64,000 nt of DNA, from contig CM044960.1 of NCBI GenBank assembly GCA_024516035.1, positions 15,657,880 to 15,721,879 on the forward strand, written 5' to 3'. Positions 1 to 13,529 of this stretch are shown here, one piece after another. The position numbers and the translations under genes are program-made. How positions within the stretch are numbered: position 1 is the first letter of the stretch; every line of letters begins with the position of its first letter. Below the pieces are notes generated by a model, which saw only the letters and a list, made by a program, of their open reading frames with translations, made no database searches and had not been told where the DNA came from. The DNA is from Bactericera cockerelli. Its lineage: Eukaryota; Arthropoda; Insecta; Hemiptera; Triozidae.

Positions 1-2500
1 GCTAACAATAGGATACCGCAGAATTAATTTTAAATTTAACCAGTGGTGTGTCTGCATCTCTGTATACATGTTTAAAGGCCATAAGCTATCTGCTCGCATA
101 CTTGGCTTTCAATCGCAATGTTCTTAAACTCAATAAAAGTTTTGTAATCATGAACATAGCTCAATGGTAGTAAAGTTAGAAATTCAACCTAAACAAGGAA
201 CTTCTGCTGGCAATTCTTTATGAGTTTTACGGCCAGCCGTGGACCACTTCTTCAATCTATTTCTAATGGTGTTAATTTTTCAAGAGCGTTTTACTGTGTA
301 ATATGTAATATTATGTACATTTTGTACAATTAACTACAGTCACAGCCTCCTGCGCAATCGCGAGATGCCGAGATGTGAAGGAAGTACCTATACCGACAAA
401 CAGCCATCATGAATGGAAAAACCTCTTCCCCTCTTGTGTGAAGTAGAAGTGAACCACCTTCAAACTATGTATTATTATATCTAAGCATCCCTAAAGGGTG
501 CTTTCTTGTCATTTGTTTTAAAATATGGCCATTCTGTCTCAGGAGGCAACCGGCATACACCACTGGACGTAAGCTCTCTTGGTTTTAGATTAAATTGAAC
601 TAGGCATACGGAATTGTTTAGGTACGCGCTGTCATTTCCAAATTTGGGAAAACTCATTAATTTAATTCCAATAGAGTTTAGACAGTTTAGTAACACATGG
701 ATATGAGAAGACGTTCCTCCAGGAACTTTAAAACTTCAGAGGTGATGTTTTTGGCGCATTCTCTTTGTTGCAATAAAATGACAAATAGCACAATCCTATT
801 GTTTTTTAGAGTTGCAAAATAGCGTTGAACATTTACTTGATTTAAAGTATCGATCGATGATGGGTTCATTTGAATAACCAAGAATGGCTTAGAGTTATAT
901 AGTTGAGATCAATCACAAACTCAACTTGAGTTTCTGTGTCCAATTAACTCGAAATAGTCATAGAAACTGTAGCGTACACGTGTCAACTCAACAGCAGCAA
1001 AAGTCTTTTTTTCTTTTTTAATTCATTTTTTATCTGAAATGAAAAATTATTTAGACATCTTTTTCTTAATGGAAATTCTAAAGAAACTTCCAGTTGAGCG
1101 AATTGGAAAATGGAATTGATAGGAAAAATAAGTTCCGTTGATAATAATGAATGCTGACTGAAATTAGCTTTTTTTACAATTTAAAACGGAAAAAGAAGTT
1201 GGTTCTGCAGATCGCCAAGGAAGAAATCCGAGAACAGATAGATGCCTGTCTAATAATTCTGGGAAAAAGAGAGAGCGACAAATAATGGTATTTTTTTTCC
1301 GGTGAAGGGAAAACAAATGAACACATTTTTCCTTGTAACATTTTATGCTGTATATTATGTGCTGTATATTATGTGGACTTACCTAAAAGTTTCAAAATGA
1401 TAATTAAAAATTAAAAAATAAATAAAAAATGTCTAAAAAAGACTAAATTGTAAAATTATTACTATGTATAATTTAAAACTTATTCTAGTAATTCAACAAT
1501 AACACCTTCGTGATAGTTTATTAAAAAATAATTTAACTCCATAAATCAATTATGTTTGGCTTCTCATTTTGGCATTAATTTACATTAAAGCATGCTTTTA
1601 ACACTTAAAACCTTGAATTTTGAAACAAAGTGAACTTAAAATCTACCTGTTACCTATACCAAGTATCATTTCCTTTTGTTAACTGTCTCTTCCTCTCCAC
1701 TCTCTCTCAATCCATCTCCATCCATTTCCATTTCAGTCAGTTAAAAGCTTTTTTTAAATAATGGAAAATGGAAACAAAAAAAAAGTTCGCAATCGGAAAC
1801 TTTTGTACAATTCTTTCTAATTGAAAAAAACATGCTCTTTTTTCAGTCCTCTCTGTTTTAATCATGAAGATTTTTTTCCGTTTATATTTTCTTTATTTAC
1901 TACCTACCTGTTCAGGCGATTTGCTTTCCTGCTGGGAGCATTAAAATCCTGTTGTAAAAGAAGGATTTAAATCTACGTTTTAGTATAGCTTTAGGTTTTA
2001 TGGCCTGTGTCAAAATGAGCATCTCCACTCATTACTTTTTGTATCCTCACAAAATATTTGTGGGAGAATAGTTTGTAGAAAGAAAGATGATGTTTTAATG
2101 TTTCGAGTCCAGTAATTCTGCTAAAATTTCATTGATCCACAAATCGAGAATGATCGGTTTTGAGCAATCGAAGAATCAGACTTCATTTTTTTTTTAAATA
2201 CCTACGTTTAGCAAATACGCGAAGGACTTTAACGCAGGTGAAAGAAGACTTGAACAGAGATAGAAATATATAATATAGATAGAGAAACTTACCTATAAAT
2301 AAAAAGAATGAAAGCCAGAGGAGAAAGAGGAGATGAAGAGATTCCAAATGCGAAGAAGCAGAATGGAGGAGAAGGAGTATGAAGAAAATGGAGGAGAAGA
2401 ATAGGATCACTATTCTTTAAGAAAAGGTTACTTTTATTTCTATTTGGAAAGTTTTCCATTTCATAAAGAAAGATGAGGAAAAGAATCGAATGGGAGATGG
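1..2500. other. AT-rich stretch without recognisable genes
   Basis: I see only short, non-conserved open frames. A direct duplication of about 15 bp (GCTGTATATTATGTG) lies near 1345-1375. No SINE head, transposase or splice-supported exon was found. Confidence 0.5.
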
Positions 2501-2559
2501 AAGGAGGAATGTTGAAGGGAAGAAAAACTTAGGCACGTGGAGGATAGGAGGTGAGAGGA

Positions 2560-2710
2560 AGTAAGGAAAGGAGAGAGAGAGGAAAGGATAGAGAGAGAGA
2601 TAAAAGTATAGAGAGAGAGAGAGAGGCAGAGAGAGAGAGAGAGAGAGAGAGAGGAAAGGATAGAGAGGGAGGTAAAAGGATAGAGAGGGAGAGAGAGAGA
2701 AATAGCGGGA
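2560..2710. repeat. (GA)n-rich simple repeat
   Basis: Interrupted GAGAGA tract with GGAAAGGATA interruptions. The reverse frame reads as serine/leucine runs, which is an artefact of composition. Confidence 0.9.
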
Positions 2711-2929
2711 GTGGATTTTCTTTTCTATAATAAGTTTCCGTTTTCAATGGGAAAGGAATTTCCTCGATTTTTCATACTAGTCGAGTATGAGTCAATTTCC
2801 TTTTATATTAGAAAAGGCAGAGAGAGAGGGAGAGAGAAAGGATCGTCCATTAAGTCACAACTTCCCCTTTAAAGTTTTATTTTCTTCGGAATGTTCCATC
2901 CCTCAGCTTTCTGCATCCCTTATTTATCT

Positions 2930-2935
2930 CTATCT

Positions 2936-2978
<43 letters not shown>

Positions 2979-3015
2979 CCCCTCCCTCCCGCCCTCTCCC
3001 TTCCTCCCTCTCTAT
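2930..3015. repeat. (CT)n microsatellite and pyrimidine tract
   Basis: CTCTCT run of about 40 bp embedded in CCCTCC-rich sequence. A T22 homopolymer follows near 3154-3176. Confidence 0.9.
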
Positions 3016-3179
3016 ACGTCAGCTCTTCTTTTCTACCTTCTTCAGCTATTCTAACTCTTTTTCTTGACCGAATCACGTTCAATAGAATTGATACAGGCAT
3101 TTTTTTTTTATCCAATACATACCAACTACCACATACTAAAATATACTATTAACTTTTTTTTTTTTTTTTTTTTTTAATA

Positions 3180-6100
3180 GTTGAATCTTGAACTTGAGTT
3201 TGTAGTCACGTCTGTTTGTCTTGACGTGAATGTTATGACGTGGGGCTCGTGAATGATTTCTGCTATTACGTGATCGGGAATAGACTACTTACACTCGCAT
3301 GTGGACTGAGGTAGTGAGGTCATAAAACCATAAATATAATTAGTTCGAATGTGAGTGGAGTTCTCCTATGTACAGGTAAGTAGTTTTGAAGTGTATAAGC
3401 TCCCACCGAAAGACCTCTCTCATTAATCTCACACTGACATGTGTCTCAGTAATAGCAAAAGCTTGTTTGTAAGTCCATGAGCACATGAGCTGTCTCAAGC
3501 TTCGTGACAGAAGCATTGTCGTACAATCTATCGGTTCATGTGGGGACATTTTGCTTTCTTAGTTTAAAGCCACAGATGCTGAGTGAGAAATCCGAAATTC
3601 GAAGACCCTTGGTTCAGACATTTCTGTCACGTTGAATTCAGCAAAGAGAGTGTGATACATGTATCTTCCCGAGCTTTTTGTTTGTTTGGATTTAGATAAT
3701 CTCTTTCCATGTGTCAGTTTGGGTTTGTTTTGCTTCAATGTTAAAATAAGTCCCTTCTTGCGAAATCCTGACTTCTGCTTGTACTAATTGCATCTGGTCT
3801 GAGTCAGGTTCATTCGTAGCAGAATTATTGAGCTTTCTTTGTTTGTTTCTGTCTGATGCTCACTGCTCACCTTGAGTTGAAAAATTTCCTTCAATTAAAG
3901 TTGAAAAATTGCAAAAATCACCGTCAATCAAGGTCACCAGTCTTGTTTGCCATGATTTTAATGCTCACTTCTAAACCTCTTATTTTTTATTGCTAGGATC
4001 TGGAGATTTAATGCATATCATAAAAGTAAGACCACTCTAAGACCATACTTATGTAGGGGAAGGTCGCGCGCAGGACTGTTTACATATCATTATCTGCCAT
4101 TATAACTCACCGATTTGAAGTGCACTTGTGCCTTAGCTAAGTGTTACATCATGCAAGGTTCGATCACTTCTACAGGATGTCTGCAATCTCTATATTCTTA
4201 GGAAGGCCTATCTAAATTTCATGCTTTGATTGCGCCACAGTTATTATTGTAAGTTGTACATCTAAATTTGAGTAAGTTTTATATGGGCTCTCAACATCAC
4301 GATTTCCTTTTAAATCCGAGCCAATATCGTTCACCACTTGAACTGATGAAAAATTTCTAAATCGGTAAACTTGATAAATAAAGCATAACTTTGAAACTCT
4401 CTCTCACTAAGTAATAGGCATGATAAGTATGATAGGAATGAATTAAGAAAAGAAAATTCCAACCAAAGACATGCTCTAACTAACTTATGGCAATATCTTG
4501 CGGGGCTTGTTTGCTACTTGCTAATATTCTCAATAATTTTAATTGATCTCACATCAGCCTAGATCGTGTTATGGTTTTCACATTATAACCACTTCGTCAT
4601 CCGTCACCCGGTACAAGATTACTAACTCCACTTGAACAACACCCATGTATTGGTACCTGCTGCCATGCCTCGCTATAAAAAAGCCATTAAGTTCTGCAAG
4701 CTTGCTACAAAGTAGTAAAGGTAATTGATTAGTCCGCCGTATTAAGGATAATATATTGATGAAGCATGGACATGTAATCTATCGGAGCGCAGTATTTACG
4801 AGCGTTCCAACGCCCAGTAGTGATTTTAGTAACACAGGTAGCACGGATACTTGCAACCTTTGAGGTAGCCGAAATAGAGGAGAGCTGACCCTGATACTGG
4901 TCGAAAGTAATCAATGCAAGTAGGACATCGAAAGGGTATAAAAGAAGCATACTAATAATGTTTTCCGTGCATATGAATAATGTTTAGTTCACTTATGCAG
5001 CAAAATCGATTTCAATTCATTTGCCGAAAAACGACTGCGTTTTACTTGGCGACTGCGTTTTACTTGGTTGCTGGTTTGTTGGTTCGTTAAAAGAAAACGC
5101 TAAAAATGTAGAAAACATATTCATCAGAGATAACCTGACATAGGAGTTTCGGTTTATTTCGGCTACTAGGGACAGGCGTGGCCGTAAAACTTATGAGAAC
5201 ATTCCCCCCGTTGAAGTGAGGATTTTTTAATTTTATATATTTCTTTTGCACCATCTACGTACAAACATGTTAAGAAAATCAATAAATCTCTAGGTTTAGT
5301 CATATCGTAATGGAAAGTCAATGAAATTTGTTTGCCAAGACTACGACGTGAAGTACGTGAACCATTCACGAGGAAGTATTGTGTCCATAATTGGCGGTGT
5401 ATTTTTTATTTATTTTTTCTCTCCCTCCTATTTGAACTCCTTTCACTTCACTGGTTGCCAGATCCTGCTTGATGTTGGTATTACTTGAAGTAGATATAGG
5501 TACATCGGTAAAGAAAAAAAACTGTTTGCGTAATAATATTGAAACCTCGTCATAATATTGAATAGGTAATGAATGGAACACTCAGCATATAACAAGATTA
5601 AGACCCTAATGAATGCACTTGGTACTTCTCGCAAATAAATCACCCACTATATGGGCAGTAATAATATCCTCATGATAGTTGCCTGCTATCCGTCTTACTA
5701 GCTTATGAATATTTATGAACAACTATCTGTTTGATCTCTGTATAGAACCCATTCCGGCGTGATATAACTAGTGCCTCATTACTCACGAGGAAAATGTAGT
5801 CGGAATCGGCCTAGACCTGCTTTTGAAGCAGAAATGCTAATTCATTTTTAACAATAATAACTGAAAACAATAACTAGGTAAATATACTAAATTTAATGAT
5901 GATTGCAGTACCTAATCATAATGCACCATTGCACCATCTAATTCTTGATACCTAATACAAAAGTATTAATACCTAATACAAAAGTATATAAGGGATACTT
6001 ATCTACCATCATAATCCCCTAACCCTGAAAGTTAATACACTAGCAAACTTTTCCAAAATGTTAATACTTTATTTGATTAAAAGTAAATTCACATTGAGGT

Positions 6101-6460
6101 AATTTTGGTAAGCTTTTGTCGCACAGTACAATGTTTATAATAATGCCTGCATCAGCAATATCAGCATATTGGTACAGAGGACTTAGTAGCAATATAGCAT
6201 GCATGTTTTCTTGGTCTAAAAGTACTCAAAGCTTTAAAAAGATGTCGGTACCACCTACTAACATCAATTAATACTATTCTACGCCTAATAAGCCTGTGTG
6301 GTGAAGAACACTGCCTGCAAGGGTCATACTGGTTGTACCCTACTCGGTATTTTGTTCATAATATATCACACTATGTTAGTTTCAATGTATTTATTTCAGG
6401 CAGGGGCAAGGCACTCTACAGTAAGGTTTATTTATTACTTCCATGTAATATTACCTTGTA
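3180..6460. other. Gene-free AT-rich stretch
   Basis: No recognisable exon or transposon protein. Two small direct duplications are visible: CGACTGCGTTTTACTTGG twice near 5031-5066, and CCTAATACAAAAGTAT twice near 5950-5987. Confidence 0.5.
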
Positions 6461-6554
6461 CATAGTATATGTATGTGGGTAGGTACTCCCTCTCCTTTCT
6501 CCCTCTATTTCTCTGTCCCGTAATTAAATTTCCGTTTACATCCTCTCTATTTTT

Positions 6555-6560
6555 CTCTCT

Positions 6561-6618
<58 letters not shown>

Positions 6619-6955
6619 CTTTCTTTTTCTCTCTCTTACTCTCATCTAAAGTGCAGTCAAATGCAATGGAATCCAATTTAATTTTGAACATGGCTCTTTA
6701 CTTTGTACAATGGTGAGGAGAAGGAGAAAGAGACAATGTGAAGGGTGAGTAGATTTCTCTGCCTCCCAATTTTTCTACGCTACTTTTCACTAGTTCCCTC
6801 CATTTATCTTCACAATATCTTATGTGTATAGTTATGTACCTTATGATATACATTTTTGTATCACGTTATTTCTATCTTACCCACTTACCCTATTTACCTG
6901 ACTAGAGATGATTTGCTTTCAAGGTCCGTATTAACCCTCCCTCCGGCACTTTTCT

Positions 6956-7001
<46 letters not shown>
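6555..7001. repeat. Two (CT)n microsatellites
   Basis: (CT)n runs at about 6560-6613 and 6958-7000, separated by unique AT-rich sequence. Confidence 0.9.
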
Positions 7002-8154
7002 CTGCTGATGAGAGCAAATAAGCTCGAAACAGCTGTCCAGTTATGTTCTGATATTCATGTACAATTGTACATCTAAGACAACTTCTCACTTTTCTGTGTA
7101 TAAGTACTGATTATACTGATGAATGAAGGAATAATTTGAACTATTTGATGAACTTTAGATTGACATTTTTTCAAGTAGAAAAATGGGCTGGAATATGCAA
7201 ATGCCTACTAGTGCAAGTTTTAACACGAGCACTTGAATTTATTATGTCACCTAATAATAAGTATAAGAATAATCCTACCTCCCATTACCTCGTCTGCAAA
7301 GTTCATTTGAAAACCACATGCACACTTGATAATACACATTTCAGCACAATGTGTTCAAATGTTGCAGAATTTCATGTTTTTCTTTTATTGTTTAGAGCAG
7401 GACCCTTTCAAATAATAATTGTTCTCCCTTTTTGTAATGAAACACACACTACTTCCCCCAATTTTCTCTCACTCCCATTACTAATATCCCTCCTAGCCCT
7501 CACCCTCCCTATTCCCTGCCTGCCATCATTGATATCCCTTCCATCTTTTGTTTTTTATTTATTTTTTTAATAAAGACTTTGTAGGAGAGATGGAAGGAGG
7601 ACTAGAGATAGAATAAAAAGGGGGGAAGGTGATATAAAGAAAAAGAAATTAAGAGAGAGTGGGACAGTTAAAGGAGAAGGAAAACAGAGGCAGAGAGAGA
7701 TAGAGGGAGGTGACATAGAAGGGTGCGAAAATAGATAAAATGAGAGGGAAAGAAAGCACAACACAAGTGGACATGGTTTTGTTTTTATCCAGCCTGTATT
7801 ATATCTAACCTCAAATTATTCCTATTAATAAAATAATAGAAACCTACCCTTTTTTAAAGCCATTTTTAAATACTAAAAACAAACAGGGCATGTGGCTGGT
7901 TGGTTGGCCACAGTTTTGTGTTTTTTATTAAAGCGTTGGATTTCCAAAGCGAGAAGGATGTGGATGTGGGAACAACAATTTGCTTTCGCTTTATCAGAGC
8001 TGAAAGCAAGTCCCTCAGGGCTTGGAAAATGGTCGAGAGTTTGATCCCATCTATTCATGATGGCTTTATGTCCAAGTGTACATATAAGACAGGGTTTCCA
8101 CTAGTTGTTCCATAGGATTTTACGTGGGAATTTTAATTCATGGTTGGCATATCT

Positions 8155-8345
8155 TACAAGGGTTGGGTGGAAGAAATTGCCAAAGGCAATAAGCCCGTCC
8201 TTTAGTTAGGACATAAATATATTATATTTCTCATATTTATTTCTTTATTTTTTTCTCATTTTTCTTCTCTTATATATTGTATACTAATTTGTAATTATCT
8301 GTGTTGTATTTAATATGTCCAATTAATAAAGTGTAAATAAAAAAA
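8155..8345 (+). mobile_element. 3' end of a LINE (family L-a)
   Basis: Contains GGGTTGGGTGGAAGA, then an ATTGCCAAAGGCAAT palindrome, then CCGTCCTTTAGTTAGGAC and an AT-rich tail ending in AATAAAG. The same block recurs at 21590-21780, at 27775-27950 (with its last bases at 28149-28175), and on minus at 10693-10750. This is the behaviour of the 3' UTR of a 5'-truncated non-LTR retrotransposon. No coding part is attached. Confidence 0.7.
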
Positions 8346-8359
8346 TAAATCTTTCCATT

Positions 8360-9685
8360 GGGTTATGGGAATAAAGTGATAAATGTTTCTACTAGTGATA
8401 AATGGTTAAGGCGATTGAGCGATATGTAGTTATCCTTTTTAGCAGTAAACAATATACGTTTCTTGATACACACTGCAATTTCTCAAAACCACGAGTTCGT
8501 TCTCCCTCTGTTATTCCCATTCTTGCTACGTTCAACTTTGTCAAATTCGCTCGTATTTCAAAGGAACGTATCAAGCTCGCCGGGAGGCGAGCGCTCGTCA
8601 AGTAGCGCCAGCCAGCCGGCCTATATTAACACGAAACAGAGTTTATATGTATTTTGTTTTATTGTTTTCGCCCACTTCCCGCTAACTTTTATCAATTTTT
8701 ATGTCAAATTCGTAATGAGACGCAAAAATAGATTGTGTTTCACGAAAGCGCGAGGTTCCTACGTACAGTTAAAGTCGTTTCCTGGCCACGCGTAAAATCT
8801 TGAATTTCATGAAATTATTCATACGGGTTTTTTTTTTCAGACCAATTTTCTGTCAAGGGTACAGCAATGTGTGCTTGTCGTGGAAAGACGTGAGCTACGT
8901 TTTTGGATAGGGAATTTTTATTTCTGCATACCTTTTATAGTTTCAAGTATTTATTTTTTATAGGGTAGGAGATATAGCCTTCTAAATTAAAATCGGAAAG
9001 TTGCACAGAGCCGCCCCTGGTTATCTTGGAGCTGCGATTGTGGTATTTTTTGAAAGGCCTTATCATAGGAAAAAACATAAAAATATAACCAAAGTATTAC
9101 ACTGGACCAAACTTGAGTTATAGCCATTGAAAGGAATACTTATTATGGAGCCCAGAGCCGTCTATTGTTATCCTAAAGATGTATTTTTGGTGTTTTTAGA
9201 AAGGTCTAGTCAAAGGGAATGAGATCACTTAATTTCAGATGGTTGAAACAAGGATGGTAAAGGAATGTATAATGAACCCTGGAGCCACGCCTAATTATCC
9301 CACGTGGATGACTGAAGGTTCCTACTAAAGATCTAATTACGCAAAATTATACTACGATGTAAATAAAATTTTAAAAAAATCAGCGACAGTGTGAGACATA
9401 AAAAGAAAAAAACTGATTTTATATTTATGAGAGTAACAAAAAAAACATCGCCTCACATAAAACTTGATAATAAGAATGGATACAATCGTCTTTGCTTTAT
9501 CCAAGCTGCCAACAGACGAATTAATCAGAATGGGAATAATAACGTTTTATAACTTCATTCAAAGATTTCTACATCAAGAGGTAAACAAGGTCTATATTAT
9601 GAGAAGTGAATAAAATATTGGCCAATAAGAGGCAAAAATATTGATTAATGTAGATCAAATGATAAATATAATAAAATATTATGTA
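8360..9685. other. Gene-free stretch with small GC-rich hairpin
   Basis: A short GC-richer segment (8480-8800) has weak open frames on both strands but nothing I recognise. It contains a 7-bp hairpin, GCTCGCC-GGGA-GGCGAGC, near 8575-8592. The rest is AT-rich. Confidence 0.4.
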
Positions 9686-9689
9686 TTGA

Positions 9690-9850
9690 GCAGTCTTTGT
9701 GGTCGTCGACTGGTGTAGGTAAAGCACAAAGTTTGCAAAGTGACCTGGGTTCGAATCCCGGCTAGGTAGATTTTTTTTACTCTGTACTTTGGATGTCCGG
9801 TATTCTCGTGAGAAAAAAAACAGTAGTTGCTTGTTTGAGTCAACCTTCTA
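9690..9850 (+). mobile_element. SINE-D copy (tRNA-like head)
   Basis: Box-B-like GGGTTCGAATCCC preceded by an A-box-like region, then a body with CTCTGTACTTTGGATG and CTCGTGAGAAAAA. The body matches copies at 44565-44735 (+), 46155-46365 (-), 22090-22230 (+, partial) and 57955-58025 (-, partial). Confidence 0.7.
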
Positions 9851-10435
9851 TGACCGTTTAATTTCGAACGAAGTGAGTATGGTTTAACTCGATCAACATT
9901 GATTTGTCACAATCTAATTATTATCCATCTACCTTTGTATGTAACGTGATATAAGTTGCATTTTTTGTCCAATCGAGCTGAAATTTTCAGAATATTTTCA
10001 GGATATATGCTTGCCTATTAATTTATAATTATTAAATGTATATCTGGTATAATTTCTTGCTTCTTCTGTTTATATCTACTGATTATGCTGAAATGACACC
10101 ATGTTTAGCAACTCGAAGTTAGGCAAATATATGGGTCAACATTTCTTAGAGCCATAGTAAGAGGCAATTTTGGAACATACAATAATTCTCGGCACTTTCA
10201 TTTCCCTCTTTATTTTACCAAGATCGAATTTCCATCTACCTACCATGTATGTACGTAGGTACAACAGGTACATAATATAATTAAAATTGTATTGTAAACA
10301 AAAACGTTTTTTAACAATCCGTTTTTTAACGAGTTCATTACTAATTTTTCAATACAAGGCTAAAGCACTAGTTGATTATTAATAAAATTTTGATAATAGA
10401 TTTTATGATTAAATAGGTATGTTTTTTTTCTTCAT

Positions 10436-10655
10436 TATTATATACTGGTTGAAGTTCCACAAAAGAAGCACCAATTATCACACCAACCTCATTTTAAAAC
10501 GATGGTGACCAGTTGATTGTATTTGGTTTTAACGTCCTGATTTGAACTAGTCAGGACGGATAGTTTTACCCTCCATTCGCTGGGAATCGTTCCAGCTACC
10601 TACATTTACCTCACCCAGCCTGGGTAGGGCTGTGATTCCAGACTCACGTGTTTAG
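10436..10655 (-). mobile_element. SINE-C copy, headless
   Basis: On minus it carries the shared core (CCCAGGCTGGGTGAGG, then TTCCCAGCGAATGGAGGG), then GACGTTAAAACC and a tail with GGTGCTTCTTTTGTGGAAC. That tail matches the one after the tRNA-headed copy at 14545-14845. The head is missing. Confidence 0.75.
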
Positions 10656-10692
10656 AGGGAAAAAAACAAATGCCAAAATAAATAAGTAAAAA

Positions 10693-10750
10693 GAAATAAC
10701 ACTAATGTCCTACCTAAAGGACGGGGTTATCGCCTGTGGCAATCTCTTAT
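10693..10750 (-). mobile_element. LINE L-a 3' end fragment
   Basis: Minus-strand copy of the ATTGCCnnnGGC..CCGTCCTTTAG block also seen at 8155, 21590 and 27775. Confidence 0.6.
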
Positions 10751-11280
10751 TTATTTATTTATTTATTTAGAAACTCTTTATTAGCAGAACATATATACAG
10801 ACAAACAATGGTAAAAATTAAATATAAAATTGACAGTATTAATAATATAAACAAGAAAGAAAAAAAAATCTCTTCCACCCAATCTCTTAAAAAAATAATT
10901 ATATGGATATTACGCAGGACGTCCGACCCTGTATCTCATGAACGGCAAGTTGTATAATTCACTGAAATTTATTGTAATGAAATTCTCTCAATGAGACCTT
11001 TAAAACAATATGTCACAAGACATATCATTCTATTTAAGATTTTAAAGTTGGTCCATGTCCAGTATTGTCCAGCCTGACTGGGGCCGTGTAGGCAAATTTT
11101 ATTTTTGGCTGAAAATTAATTCTCTTAAAAAATAGAGGAATACGAATTTTTGCGTTTTTTGATATTTTGAGTCGTTTTCGAGAAACCCAGGCCTAGGTGA
11201 GACTTTATGGATGCCCTGTATATAAATATAAATAGCCCTCAGGCGAGAGTCGATTATTACCTAATGTACTTATTGTAGAG

Positions 11281-11800
11281 ATGGGTACGAGTAATTACTT
11301 TACTCAAAAAGTACCGGTTCTTGAGAGTAATTAGTATGTAATGGTTCTTATTTATAGAGTAATCAATTGCATGAAAAAAATAATTGTATTCTCGAAAGCT
11401 TTGTTTTTCCTTAATGCATAGTGCGTGATTCGTATTATAATAATCACTTACAATGGTACAAGAACCGATTTTTATACTCGTGAATCGAGTACCGGAACCG
11501 AGTACCGATTCTATGAAATACTCAGTAGTCGGTATAACACACCGGATCCGCGTACCGTACTGGGTACCGGTTTTATGAAATACTCGGTATTACACACCGG
11601 GACCGAGTACCGACGTATCGTACATAATAGCCGGGTACCGGTTCTATTAAATACTTGGTATTACACAATGTCGCCGGGTATGATACCGGGTACCGGTTCT
11701 ATGAAATACTCGGTATTACACTTTACAATATTACCCAAATACCCATATCTAGAACTGGGTACAGCAGAGAGAGGTACTGAATTGTTCCGATATTATCTAT
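11281..11800. repeat. Degenerate tandem repeat, GTACCGGTTCTATGAAATAC unit
   Basis: The motif starts at 11502, 11564, 11635 and 11690, so the spacing is irregular (62, 71 and 55 bp). Weaker GTACCGGTTCT copies lie near 11309. An open frame at 11425-11802 runs through it, but the repeated peptide is a by-product. Confidence 0.75.
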
Positions 11801-11929
11801 GAATAATATTCAGGCTGTCGATATCCTAATATTTCTCATTGTCTCGTAGAAACAAGTCTTCTATTTGAAACTCTTTGTCTATTTGAAATCAATTAAATCA
11901 AAAAGTAGTGATATCCCCCAAAAAACACT

Positions 11930-12388
11930 ACGTGTAAAAATAGTCGTCAAGTGTTGGAATGATTAAAAAGAAGTGATATCAAAAACGTCAATTTTCTATG
12001 TTTGAAGGAATTATTTTAATTCCTTGATAATTCAACCAAAATAATAGCCTCACAACAACAATACACCTTTGAGCATACTTCGATTTGGTATTTTGAGAAT
12101 TTAACCAAAAAATAGCCACACAACAAAACAATGCTCTTGTTAGAACAATGTTGCATAATTACAAAACCATTGTTCTTACAAGAGCATTGTTTTGTTGTGT
12201 GGCTATTTTTTGGTTAAATTCTCAAAATACCAAATCGAAGTATGCTCAAAGGTGTATTGTTGTTGTGAGGCTATTATTTTGGTTGAATTATCAAGGAATT
12301 AAAATAATTCCTTCAAACATAGAAAATTGACGTTTTTGATATCACTTCTTTTTAATCATTCCAACACTTGACGACTATTTTTACACGT
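11930..12388. repeat. 459-bp near-perfect inverted repeat (long hairpin)
   Basis: The left arm (11930-12150, 221 bp) is the reverse complement of the right arm (12168-12388). Comparing the arms in ten-base blocks, I found one mismatch. The loop is 17 nt. No target-site duplication flanks it and no transposase is inside. It could be a young fold-back element or a transcribed hairpin RNA locus. Confidence 0.97.
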
Positions 12389-12599
12389 TTATATCCTCTC
12401 GGTTCGGAGCCTTTATATTGAGCATTTTGTCAGTTTAAATGAAGATGTTGGTGTCGTCAGAGCAGAAGCTTTCAGCAGGAAAACCACATCGACACAAGTT
12501 TCAGAAGATTACTTACTCACCACAAATTCCTTCTTCTCCCGGCACCATCTGCTATCTATTCTTCTTCAATCTTTGTCACACTATACTCTTCCCTCAACT

Positions 12600-13473
12600 C
12601 TTTCTCTCTCTCCCTCCCTCCCGCACTACCTCTTCCTCTTTCTCCCTCTCTACCTCTTCCTCTTTCTCCCTCTCTACATCCTTCCTCTTTCTCCCTCTCC
12701 CTCTCTACCTCTTCCTCTTTCTCCCTCTCTACATCCTTCCTCTTTCTCCCTCTCCCTCTCTACCTCTTCCTCTTTCTCCCTCTCTACATCCTTCCTCTTT
12801 CTCCCTCTCCCTCTCTACCTCTTCCTCTTTCTCTCCCTCCCTCTCTATCTCTCTTCACCTCTCTCTCTCTCACTTACTCTGTCTCTCTCTTTCTCCTTCC
12901 CTCGCTTCCAGCAGTGTCTTTTCTATCAATTCTATCTCACCCTAACTTCACTCTCGATCGTCTCTTTCTCTCATATTTTCATATAGCTACGTGTATCTAT
13001 CTTATTTGTGACCTTATTTTTATCTTTCTCCTTCCTCCTTTTACTTCTGATCGCTTTCCCCCCCCCCCCCCCCCCCCCCCCCAATTCATTGTCCATTTCT
13101 TTCCTCTCGATCTCCCTCTCGATCTCCCTCTCTCTCTCTCTCTCTACCTTCTTTCTCTTCGTTCGCCTCTCTCTCCATGGCCCTCCCCCATATACTATCT
13201 GCTCATCTCTTCCTTCCCTTCATCTCTCTCTGTCTCCCCCATATATTATACTACCTGCGTATCTCTTCCTCTCTTTTTCTCTCTCTCTCTCTCTTCTTTC
13301 TCTGCCTCCTGCCTCCCCCTCTCTCTCTATCCCCCTCCCCCATTTACTATCTGCTCATCTCTTCCTTCCCTTCATATCTCTCTCTCTCTCTCTCTCTCTA
13401 CCTTCTTTCTCTTCCTCTCCCTTTCTCTCCATCCCCCTCCCTCATATACTATCTGCTCATCTATTCCTTACCT

Positions 13474-13529
<56 letters not shown>

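Noticed and set aside
7136..7570. 144-aa open frame
   Set aside because: Ends in a low-complexity Leu/Pro/Ser run and has no recognisable domain or splice support.
8392..8795. Three overlapping frames in a GC-richer patch
   Set aside because: Frames on both strands, none resembling a known protein. Could be an old repeat or untranslated exon.
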